This document shows positions 17,245 through 24,942 of a DNA stretch of 64,000 bases, piece by piece (within the stretch, counting starts at the first letter, position 1; each line of letters begins with the position of its first letter). Position numbers and translations under genes: made by a program. The notes beneath the pieces were generated by a model. The model saw only the letters and a program-made list of their open reading frames with translations, had not been told where the DNA came from and made no database searches. Location of the stretch: assembly GCF_039631295.1 (NCBI RefSeq), contig NZ_JBDIVE010000013.1:13149-77148 (forward strand), given 5' to 3'. Origin of the DNA: Viridibacterium sediminicola. GTDB taxonomy: Bacteria > Pseudomonadota > Gammaproteobacteria > Burkholderiales > Rhodocyclaceae.

Positions 17245-18248
17245 TTAACGCGGCTGGCGGTCGTGAGGCTGGCCAGACGCGCCGGCGTCATCGCGTTCTC
17301 GACCCAACGACGGATGCGATTGGCATCGGCAACACGGGTGTAGCGCCCCCAGGAGTCGAGCAGCACGATCGCCGTGGGGCGATTGGCCAGCATGGCATTC
17401 ATCACCAGGCACTTGCCCGATTCGTTGATATAACCGGTCTTCGACAGATTGATCTGCCAGTCCGAATTACGCACCAAGGCATTGGTGTTGTGGAAGCTGC
17501 GTTCACGACCATTGAGCTTCACCGAGTACTCAGCCGTGGTCGTGAAATTGCGGATCAGCGTGTAACGTGACGCGGCGGTAGTCATCACCACCAGATCACG
17601 CGCCGAGGCGACATTGTTCTTGTTGAGACCGATGGAGTCGTAAAACCGCGTCTCGTGCAAACCCAGTGACAGCGCCTTGCGATTCATCGCTTCAATGAAA
17701 GCACTCAGGCCGCCGGGGTAGGAGCGTCCAAGCGCCGAGGCCGCGCGATTCTCGGAGGCCATCAGCGCCAGACGCAGCATGTCTTCACGACTCAGACGCG
17801 TGCCCACCGGCAGGTGCGAGCTGGTGCCCTTCAAACGGTCAACGTCATCATTGGTAACCGTCAAGATTTCATTCATGTCGAGGTTGGCATCGAGTACCAC
17901 CATGGCCGTCATCAACTTGGTGATGGAGGCAATCGGCTGTGCCAGATCCGCGTTTTTCTCCAGCAGCACCTTGCCCGAGCTAAGGTCCTGCACGACAAAA
18001 GCGGATGAACGGATCAGCGGATTGCCTTCACTATCCACATCACGCTCGACCGGACGACGTGCAGCGCTCTTGCGCACGGACTCCGGCGCGCGACTGCGCG
18101 CGCGCTTGACCACCGCAGGCTTGATGACACGTTCATGACGAACCTTGCTTTGACTCTTGCGCGGCGCGGCATCTGTTTCTGCAGACCAGACTGCAGTAAG
18201 CGCCACAAGTGCACTCAACATCAAAGACAGGGTTCTACTCAGGGACAT
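17241..18248 (-). CDS. pbpG: D-alanyl-D-alanine endopeptidase (PBP7/8 type)
   Basis: A 335-residue penicillin-binding protein of the S11 family. It has a signal peptide (about 1-28) and a basic linker (residues 30-70, rich in Arg/Lys). The three active-site motifs are SITK (108-111), SEN (165-167) and KTG (270-272). PbpG cleaves cross-links in peptidoglycan in the periplasm. The ATG at 18248 is preceded by AGAGG at a 6-base spacing, so the upstream TTG at 18254 is not used. Confidence 0.9.
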   Translation of the reverse strand: MSLSRTLSLMLSALVALTAVWSAETDAAPRKSQSKVRHERVIKPAVVKRARSRAPESVRKSAARRPVERDVDSEGNPLIRSSAFVVQDLSSGKVLLEKNADLAQPIASITKLMTAMVVLDANLDMNEILTVTNDDVDRLKGTSSHLPVGTRLSREDMLRLALMASENRAASALGRSYPGGLSAFIEAMNRKALSLGLHETRFYDSIGLNKNNVASARDLVVMTTAASRYTLIRNFTTTAEYSVKLNGRERSFHNTNALVRNSDWQINLSKTGYINESGKCLVMNAMLANRPTAIVLLDSWGRYTRVADANRIRRWVENAMTPARLASLTTASRVN

Positions 18249-18351
18249 GCTCAACCTCTATGAAACAACAAAGCCGCCAAATTGTAGCAATACTTAAGAA
18301 AACTAGACACATAGAAGTCATAGTTCGTGCACTTTCAAAACACTGACGACG

Positions 18352-18389
18352 CACAAAAACAAACGACCGTCACAAGCGGACGGTCGTTT
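18352..18389 (-). terminator. rho-independent terminator of maeB
   Basis: An 11-base inverted repeat (AAACGACCGTC with GACGGTCGTTT), followed on the minus strand by GTTTTTG. It sits 27 bases after the maeB stop. Confidence 0.88.
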
Positions 18390-18415
18390 GCTGCAGACGC
18401 TGCGGGCGAAGTGCT

Positions 18416-20683
18416 TCAGCGGCCGGCTTCCGCCACGGTGAGTGCAGTCATGTTGACGATGCGACGCACTGTCGCCGTTGGCGTCAGGATGTGCACGGGC
18501 TTCGATGCGCCAAGCAGGATCGGACCGATGGTCATACCCTCGCCCGCGGAAGTCTTGAGCAGGTTGAAGGCAATGTTGGCCGCATCGAGCGTGGGGAAGA
18601 TCAGCAGGTTAGCGTCCTCGCGCATCTTGGCATTGGGGAAGATCTGCAGACGCGTGCTTGCATCCAGCGCCGCATCACCATGCATCTCGCCCTCGACTTC
18701 GATGTCCGGACGCCGAGCCTGCAGCAGCTGGAAGGCCTCGCGCATCTTCAGTGCCGTGGGTGTGTCGTCGGTCCCGAAACTTGAATGCGACAACAGGGCC
18801 AGCTTGGGCGTGATGCCGAAGCGGCGCAGCTCTTCGGCGGCCAGGCAGCTCATCTCGAAAATCTGCTCTGCACTGGGATCGTAGTTGACGTAGGTATCGC
18901 ACAAAGCCACCGTGCGGCCTGGCAGCACCAGCAGGTTCATCGCGTAAAAGTGCTTCACACCCTCGCGACGCCCCAGCACAGTATCGATCAGCTTCAGATG
19001 CTGGTTGTGCATGCCGTAGGTGCCACAGATCATGCCGTCTGCGTAACCGAATTTGAGCATCAGCGCACCGATCAGCGTGGTGCGGCGACGAACCTCACGC
19101 TTGGCGTACTCCACCGACACACCCTGGCGTTCCATCAGACTGTGATAGTGCTTCCACAGCTCACGGTAACGCGGATCGGAGTCCTGATTGACGAGCTCGA
19201 AATCGATCTCCGGGCGCATGCGCAAACCGAAACGTTCGATGTACATGTTGATCACGTCAGGACGCCCGATCAGCAGCGGCCGGGCCAGGCCCTCGTCCAC
19301 CACCGCCTGCACCGCACGCAACACGCGCTCGGACTCGCCCTCTGCGAAAATGATGCGCTTGGGCGAACGCTTGGCGGCGGAAAACACCGGCTTCATGATC
19401 AAGCCAGACTGCCAGACGAAATTATTGAGCTGTTGGGTGTACGCCTCCCAATCCTCGATCGGCCGCGTCGCGACGCCCGACTCCATGGCTGCGCGAGCCA
19501 CGGCGGGTGCAATCTTGACGATCAGGCGCGGATCAAAAGGCTTGGGAATGATGTATTCGGGACCGAAGGCACAGGCCTGGTTGCCATAGGCCGCAGCAAC
19601 GATATCGGAAGCCTCGACCTGGGCCAGCTCGGCAATGGCGCGCACAGCGGCGAGCTTCATCGCATCATTGATCGTCGTCGCGCCAACATCCAGCGCGCCG
19701 CGGAAGATGAACGGGAAGCACAGCACGTTGTTGACCTGGTTCGGATAGTCCGAACGCCCTGTCGCGATGATCGCATCAGTGCGCACAGCCTTGGCCTGGT
19801 CGGGCAGGATCTCCGGCACCGGATTGGCCAGCGCGAAAATCAGCGGGCTCGGCGCCATCTTGGCCACCATCTCGGGTTTGAGCACCCCCGCGGCCGAGAG
19901 CCCGAGGAATACGTCAGCGCCCTCGATCACCTCGCCCAAGGTCCGCGCGTCCGTCACCTTGGCGTAACGCGCCTTGATCGGCTCCATTTCCTCGATGCGG
20001 CCCTCGTACACCAGGCCCTTGATATCGGTCACCCAGATGTTCTCGACGGGGATGCCGAGCATCACCAGCAGGTCCAGACAGGCCAGCGCAGCAGCACCAG
20101 CGCCGGAGGTCACCACCTTGACCTCATCAAGCCCCTTGCCCATCAGGCGCAGGCCATTGAGCACCGCCGCGCCGACCACGATGGCCGTGCCGTGCTGATC
20201 ATCATGGAACACCGGAATGCTCATGCGCTCGCGCAGCTTGCGCTCGATGTAGAAGCACTCGGGCGCCTTGATGTCTTCCAGATTGATGCCGCCGAAAGTC
20301 GGCTCCAGCGAGGCGATGATGTCGATGAGCTTGTCAGGATCGCGCTCGTCGATCTCGATGTCGAAGACGTCGATACCGGCAAACTTCTTGAACAGGACGC
20401 CCTTGCCTTCCATCACCGGCTTGGCCGCCAGCGGGCCGATGGGACCAAGTCCCAGCACGGCAGTACCATTGGTGACGACACCAATGAGATTGGCGCGCGC
20501 AGTCAGCTCGCTGACCTGCTTGGGATCATCGACGATGGCGTCGCAAGCGGCGGCAACACCCGGTGAATAGGCTAGAGAGAGATCGCGCTGATTGGTCAGA
20601 GCCTTGGTCGGAGTAACCGAGATTTTGCCGGGGCGGCCCTGGCGGTGGTATTCCAGCGCTGCCGCGCGAATTCTTTCATCCAT
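18416..20683 (-). CDS. maeB: NADP-dependent malic enzyme, MaeB type with phosphotransacetylase-like domain
   Basis: A 755-residue two-domain enzyme. Residues 1 to about 420 are the malic enzyme, which converts malate and NADP+ to pyruvate, CO2 and NADPH. Visible motifs are SLAYSPGVAAAC, the tyrosine/lysine region NGTAVLGLGPIGPLAAKPVMEGK, the metal site HDDQHGTA and the Rossmann glycines VVTSGAGAAALACLDLL. From about 430 a phosphotransacetylase-like domain follows (IIFAEGESERVLRAVQ), which in MaeB enzymes is regulatory and binds acetyl-CoA. It is monocistronic, with its own terminator. Full length compares well with E. coli MaeB (759). Confidence 0.95.
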   Translation of the reverse strand: MDERIRAAALEYHRQGRPGKISVTPTKALTNQRDLSLAYSPGVAAACDAIVDDPKQVSELTARANLIGVVTNGTAVLGLGPIGPLAAKPVMEGKGVLFKKFAGIDVFDIEIDERDPDKLIDIIASLEPTFGGINLEDIKAPECFYIERKLRERMSIPVFHDDQHGTAIVVGAAVLNGLRLMGKGLDEVKVVTSGAGAAALACLDLLVMLGIPVENIWVTDIKGLVYEGRIEEMEPIKARYAKVTDARTLGEVIEGADVFLGLSAAGVLKPEMVAKMAPSPLIFALANPVPEILPDQAKAVRTDAIIATGRSDYPNQVNNVLCFPFIFRGALDVGATTINDAMKLAAVRAIAELAQVEASDIVAAAYGNQACAFGPEYIIPKPFDPRLIVKIAPAVARAAMESGVATRPIEDWEAYTQQLNNFVWQSGLIMKPVFSAAKRSPKRIIFAEGESERVLRAVQAVVDEGLARPLLIGRPDVINMYIERFGLRMRPEIDFELVNQDSDPRYRELWKHYHSLMERQGVSVEYAKREVRRRTTLIGALMLKFGYADGMICGTYGMHNQHLKLIDTVLGRREGVKHFYAMNLLVLPGRTVALCDTYVNYDPSAEQIFEMSCLAAEELRRFGITPKLALLSHSSFGTDDTPTALKMREAFQLLQARRPDIEVEGEMHGDAALDASTRLQIFPNAKMREDANLLIFPTLDAANIAFNLLKTSAGEGMTIGPILLGASKPVHILTPTATVRRIVNMTALTVAEAGR

Positions 20684-20848
20684 GAAGCACCTCTTTGATC
20701 ATTGGCGAGTGCGAGTGCACGCACGCATACTGGCGCGCAAGCGCGCTAACGCCCGATCATTGTACGGTCTGCATGGGCCGGCTTCCACCCGATAGCCTTG
20801 TTACATCGTGGAAATCCACACCTTGCTACCGCGAACCGCTTGGCGCGA

Positions 20849-21628
20849 TCAACCCGGATTAGCCACCGCAACCGCTTGTGCAGCCGGTGCCCGCACCGCG
20901 GCCGGCGCGGCATTCTCGGCCAGCTCGGTGCGCACCGCACCGAACTTCATGATTTGACGGAAGCGCTCAAGCTCGTTCATCACCTTGCTTGCGTAGGCCA
21001 TGTCATTGACATCCGAAACGCCGCCATACTGCTGCAGCGCGGGCTCCAGCGCGCCAGCACTGCGCAGGTAGTCACGCAGGATACGGGCGCCGACACGGAT
21101 GTTCTCGGCAGGCTCCAGCAAGGCGGTTGCGCCGCGTGCGGCGTCGATCTTGTCCTGATGGAAGCGTGGAATGATTTGCATCAGCCCCTGCGCGCCGAAC
21201 ACGCTTTCAGCCATCGGATTGAAACCCGACTCCACTGACGTGACCGCCAGGATCAGCACCGGATCGACATGGGCCAGACGGCCCTCGTGAATGGCGGTAC
21301 GAACCAGCTGCTCAAGGCCCGAACCAGCCACCTTGTGGCGCTTGGCAATGTACTGCACGAGCCGGCTGTATTCAGCGGGCAGCTTGGCCACATCGGGCGT
21401 TGCTTCCAGCTCGGCGCCGGCGCTGGCTTCGGCCAGATCACTGGCAGCCGACTTCTCGGCATCAATCCAGGTGCGCGGATCAAAACCTGCCACACCATGC
21501 AAAGCGTATTGATAACTGGCGGCGACCGCCACCATGATGCCCACCACCAGCAAACTACCATGGGCGAAGTTGAGGACAAAGCTGGCGGCGTAGCGCGCAA
21601 ACTGTTGCAAGTATTTACTGTCAGTCAT
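20849..21628 (-). CDS. membrane-anchored lytic transglycosylase (SLT domain)
   Basis: A 259-residue protein. One hydrophobic segment at about 24-42 anchors it, and the catalytic domain follows in the periplasm. The goose-lysozyme-like SLT motif has catalytic Glu133 in SVESGFNP, then GAQGLMQIIP (146-155), and later ENIRVGARILRDYL and QQYGG. Such enzymes cleave the glycan strands of peptidoglycan to 1,6-anhydro products. The C-terminal tail is Ala/Pro-rich. The ATG at 21628 begins MTDSKYLQQF; a longer frame from 21697 lacks similarity. Confidence 0.85.
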   Translation of the reverse strand: MTDSKYLQQFARYAASFVLNFAHGSLLVVGIMVAVAASYQYALHGVAGFDPRTWIDAEKSAASDLAEASAGAELEATPDVAKLPAEYSRLVQYIAKRHKVAGSGLEQLVRTAIHEGRLAHVDPVLILAVTSVESGFNPMAESVFGAQGLMQIIPRFHQDKIDAARGATALLEPAENIRVGARILRDYLRSAGALEPALQQYGGVSDVNDMAYASKVMNELERFRQIMKFGAVRTELAENAAPAAVRAPAAQAVAVANPG

Positions 21629-22065
21629 GCAAACTCCACGAGTCCATGCCGCTGCGCTTGCGCACAGGGAGAACCCGATCAACAAACGACCGGGCACAGC
21701 ATGGACAGATCAGGACAGATGTACCCGGCAAAAACACAGGCCTCTGTCTCGTTTTGAAACACACAGTCCACTGCCTTGCAGTGACCGGCCGATTGACAAG
21801 GACGCTCGAGAACCCGCTTGCCGCGTCAGCCGCGTTGCTTCACGGATACTGGTTGCACTGCGCGGAGATGACCGCCACAAGCAACTCGTTTGTCATTTTT
21901 TTGACTTGCCCGCATCAATACGAGCGCTTTGAAGATGAGAGTAGTTTATTGATTTGATTAAGGATTGTCAATCGGCCCGGAACGCACGACATAGCGTCAC
22001 CTATGATATTGACATTACCCCAAAAGCGCTGCCACTAAGATGAAAACGCGGCATCAGCGGAAATA
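21629..22065. other. gene-free interval between the lytic transglycosylase and the H1-like gene
   Basis: About 440 bases with no convincing coding frame. It should hold the promoter of the minus-strand transglycosylase gene. The part from about 21890 to 22020 is AT-rich (runs such as TCATTTTTTTGAC and TAGTTTATTGATTTGATTAAG), unlike the flanking genes. I see no RNA gene or repeat here. Confidence 0.5.
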
Positions 22066-22097
22066 AAAAGGGGATGCACATGCATCCCCTTTTTTTG
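22066..22097 (-). terminator. bidirectional rho-independent terminator after the H1-like gene
   Basis: The perfect stem AAAAAGGGGATGCA/TGCATCCCCTTTTT is flanked by A and T runs on both sides, so it can terminate in either direction. It lies about 17 bases past the stop of the minus-strand H1-like gene. Confidence 0.9.
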
Positions 22098-22114
22098 GCT
22101 CACCGCAGACTCGC

Positions 22115-23185
22115 TCAGGACGGACGCGAACCCGAAGGGAACGGCCACGCAGCCGTCGGATTGAGCGAAGACTTCAGGCCCGGCGTTGCTGCAGTCGAGG
22201 GCGTCGGCTTGGCAGCTTCTGCTGCAGCGGGCGCTTCGGCAGCAGGCGCTGCTTCGGGTGCAGGAGCGGCCGCGGCAGGAGCTTCAGCAGGCGCTGCCGG
22301 CGCAGGCTCCGATTTGGGCGCAGCGGCCTTCTTGGTGGCAGCCTTCTTCGGTGCCGGATTCTTGGCAGCAGGCTTCTTCACCGCAGCAGGCTTGGCTGCA
22401 ACCTTCGGCGCAGCAGCAGGCTTGCTGGCAGCGGGCTTGGTAGCAGCCTTCTTGGCGGCGGGCTTGGCAGCCTTGGCCGGCGCCGCCTTCACTGCAGCCT
22501 TCTTCACCTCCGCCTTGGCAGGCTTGGCGGCCTTGGCAGGTGCAGCAGCCTTCGCAGCCGGCTTGGCGGCGGCCTTCTTCACAGCAACGGGCTTGGCGGC
22601 AGCTTTAGCCGGCGCGGCCTTCTTGGCAGCAACAGGCTTGGCGGCCTTGGTGACCTTAGCAGCCTTGGCGGGTGCTGCGGCAGCCTTCTTGGCGGCCGGT
22701 TTTGCGGCGGGCTTAGCAGCAGCCTTGACAAGCTTCGCTGCCTTGGCGGGCGCAGCGGCCTTCTTGGCGGCAACCGGCTTGGCAGCCTTCACGACCTTGG
22801 CGGCCTTAGCAGGCACTGCAGCCTTCTTGGCGACCGGCTTGGCGACCTTGGCAGCCTTGACCGGAGCCGCCTTCTTGGCGGCAACAGGCTTGGCAGCCTT
22901 CACGACCTTGGCAGCCTTGGCGGGCGCTGCGGCGGCCTTCTTGGCGACCGGCTTGGCGGCCTTGACCGGAGCGGCCTTCTTGGCGGCGACGGGCTTGGCG
23001 GCCGGCTTGGCAGCTTTGACCGGCTTTGCTGCGGCCTTTGCGACCACGGCCTTCTTTGCCACGGCCTTGACCGGCGCAGCCTTCTTGGCAGCGGCCGGCT
23101 TGGCGGCGGGTTTGGCTGCAGCTTTCGCTGCAGGCTTGGCCACAACCGTCTTGGCCTTGGGCTTGCTGGTGGACTTCGTTGCCAT
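22115..23185 (-). CDS. histone H1-like alanine/lysine-rich DNA-binding protein
   Basis: A 356-residue, extremely basic, low-complexity protein. Residues 1 to about 280 are built from repeated KPAAKKAA, PAKAAK and KPVAAKKAAPVKAAK units. Residues 285-335 switch to an acidic Ala/Pro/Glu stretch (APAAPAEAPAAAAPAPEAAP). The end, LNPTAAWPFPSGSRPS, is not repetitive and resembles the conserved tail of betaproteobacterial H1-like proteins. It probably binds DNA or polyphosphate in the nucleoid, like AlgP/Hc-type proteins; that role is inferred from composition. Start ATG is preceded by AAGGAGG. Repeat number is likely to vary between strains. Confidence 0.85.
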   Translation of the reverse strand: MATKSTSKPKAKTVVAKPAAKAAAKPAAKPAAAKKAAPVKAVAKKAVVAKAAAKPVKAAKPAAKPVAAKKAAPVKAAKPVAKKAAAAPAKAAKVVKAAKPVAAKKAAPVKAAKVAKPVAKKAAVPAKAAKVVKAAKPVAAKKAAAPAKAAKLVKAAAKPAAKPAAKKAAAAPAKAAKVTKAAKPVAAKKAAPAKAAAKPVAVKKAAAKPAAKAAAPAKAAKPAKAEVKKAAVKAAPAKAAKPAAKKAATKPAASKPAAAPKVAAKPAAVKKPAAKNPAPKKAATKKAAAPKSEPAPAAPAEAPAAAAPAPEAAPAAEAPAAAEAAKPTPSTAATPGLKSSLNPTAAWPFPSGSRPS

Positions 23186-23300
23186 AACACACCTCCTTTG
23201 CTAGTCGCCGGGTTGCACACCCAACACGAGGAAAGCACTGCCAGCCTGGCGAGCTGGAAGCACGTTTGCCGCGCTACCGCGCAGCGCTGGAAAAGCCGTC

Positions 23301-23357
23301 AAAAACACAAAAGCGGTACGCCGGGCGCCTCGCATGAGACACCACGACGTACCGCTG
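23301..23357 (-). terminator. rho-independent terminator of nrdB
   Basis: On the minus strand a stem AGCGGTACG/CGTACCGCT (23312-23320 with 23348-23356), with a long 27-base loop, is followed by TTTTGTGTTTTTG. It lies about 20 bases after the nrdB stop. Confidence 0.75.
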
Positions 23358-23377
23358 TTGAAAAATACTTGAAAGAA

Positions 23378-24541
23378 TCAGTCCCAACTCAAGGTCCCGC
23401 CCGTCTGATACTCGATCACACGGGTCTCGAAAAAGTTGCGTTCCTTCTTGAGGTCGAGCATTTCGCTCATCCACGGGAAGGGGTTTTCTGCGCCCGGGTA
23501 GATCGCATCGATGCCGATCTGCTGGCAACGGCGATTGGCAATGAAGCGCAGGTATTCCTTGAACATCGATGCATTCAGACCCAGCACACCACGCGGCATG
23601 GTGTCTTCGGCATAGCGATATTCGAGCTCGACACCATGCTGGATCAGCTCACGGATTTCCTGACGGAAAGCAGCAGTCCAGAGGTGCGGATTTTCAAGCT
23701 TGATGGTGTTGATCAGGTCGATGCCGAAATTGCAGTGCATCGACTCGTCACGCAGGATGTACTGGTATTGCTCAGCCGCGCCGGTCATCTTGTTCTGACG
23801 GCCCAAGGCGAGAATCTGTGCGAAGCCCACATAGAAGAAGATGCCTTCCATGATGCATGCGAAGACGATCAGTGAGCGCAGCAGGGTCTGATCGGCCTCG
23901 GGCGTGCCGGTCTTGAAATTGGGATCGGTCAGCGTATCGATGAAGGGCACCAGGAATTCATCCTTGGCGCGGATGCTCGACACTTCATGATAGGCATTGA
24001 AGATCTCGCCTTCGTCCAGACCCAGCGACTCGACGATGTATTGGTAGGCATGCGTGTGGATGGCTTCTTCGAAAGCCTGGCGCAGCAGGAACTGACGGCA
24101 CTCGGGCGCCGTGATGTGACGGTAGGTGCCCAGCACAATGTTATTGGCAGCCAGCGAATCAGCAGTGACGAAGAAACCCAGATTGCGCTTGACGATGCGG
24201 CGCTCGTCTTCGGTCAGGCCGTTGGGATCTTTCCACAGCGCGATGTCACGCGACATGTTGATCTCTTGCGGCATCCAGTGATTGGCGCAGGTCGACAGAT
24301 ATTTTTCCCAGGCCCATTTGTACTTGAAGGGCACCAGTTGATTGACGTCGGTCGCGCCGTTGATGATGCGCTTGTCAGCGACATTGATGCGACGCATTGC
24401 CTCGGCATCATCGGCAACTGCGGCAGACGACATCGCCCCCGTCGGCGTACGCGTTGCCTGCGGCAGGGAGGAAACATTTTGCAGCCCGGTCTTCAATGAA
24501 TCGGGGCTTGCAAGATCGAAGTCGTTGTCGAAGTTCAGCAT
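23378..24541 (-). CDS. nrdB: class Ia ribonucleotide reductase beta subunit
   Basis: A 387-residue NrdB that carries the diiron-tyrosyl radical cofactor and pairs with NrdA to reduce ribonucleoside diphosphates. Iron-ligand regions are visible as RQAFEEAIHTHAYQYI and RDESMHCNFGIDLI, with the radical-transfer tail ending in WD. The start MLNFDNDFD is preceded by AAAGGA; an upstream in-frame start at 24613 lacks this. The order on the minus strand is nrdA then nrdB with a 400-bp gap, so nrdB may have its own promoter. Confidence 0.95.
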   Translation of the reverse strand: MLNFDNDFDLASPDSLKTGLQNVSSLPQATRTPTGAMSSAAVADDAEAMRRINVADKRIINGATDVNQLVPFKYKWAWEKYLSTCANHWMPQEINMSRDIALWKDPNGLTEDERRIVKRNLGFFVTADSLAANNIVLGTYRHITAPECRQFLLRQAFEEAIHTHAYQYIVESLGLDEGEIFNAYHEVSSIRAKDEFLVPFIDTLTDPNFKTGTPEADQTLLRSLIVFACIMEGIFFYVGFAQILALGRQNKMTGAAEQYQYILRDESMHCNFGIDLINTIKLENPHLWTAAFRQEIRELIQHGVELEYRYAEDTMPRGVLGLNASMFKEYLRFIANRRCQQIGIDAIYPGAENPFPWMSEMLDLKKERNFFETRVIEYQTGGTLSWD

Positions 24542-24942
24542 GCCATTATCCTTTAGATGATTTTGCATTCGAATGCAAATAATTTCTACACCAACTTGCA
24601 GGCCAATCGCCAAGCCTGGCGCGGCTCTCCGGGCAGCTTACCCGATTATCATAAGCACCAAACTCACCAAGACCCGCATGAAGCAATGCTTTGCACAAAA
24701 ATCGCAGGTGCAACACAGCTTTGCAAACAGGTTTGGAAGGAATTTGCGCTAGACACAACACTTACGTGACCAGTTCGAACGCTCGCGAAATTTCTCTCGC
24801 GCGCACACGCGCTACGAACAGTGCGTGTGAGACAGCAGATTTGCATCGGCATGACCTGCGAGACGTAGCGCAAACCTGCTTCGCGAGAAGTCTTGCCGAC
24901 ACCGGCAAGACCTCTCGCTGTGCCTCAGTCATGCACGGCAGA
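24542..24942. other. 400-bp gap between nrdA and nrdB
   Basis: No convincing gene. It is AT-richer than its flanks near 24550-24780. It contains an inverted repeat at 24883-24918 (GCGAGA-GTCTTGCC with GGCAAGAC-TCTCGC, about 15 bp per arm with one mismatch) 24 bases past the nrdA stop. No T-run follows this repeat, so it may be an mRNA-stabilising structure or an inefficient terminator rather than a classical one. A promoter for nrdB probably lies in the rest. Confidence 0.5.

Noticed and set aside
18785..20566. 593-codon open frame antisense to maeB
   Set aside because: A high-GC shadow frame with His/Gln-rich, non-protein-like composition; maeB is unambiguous on the other strand.
22074..23204. 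Long plus-strand open frame opposite the H1-like gene, rich in Ala/Leu/Gly/Thr
   Set aside because: It is the mirror of the Ala/Lys codon repeats: the complement of GCC-AAG repeats is also free of stops. It has no ribosome site and would be an implausible low-complexity protein.
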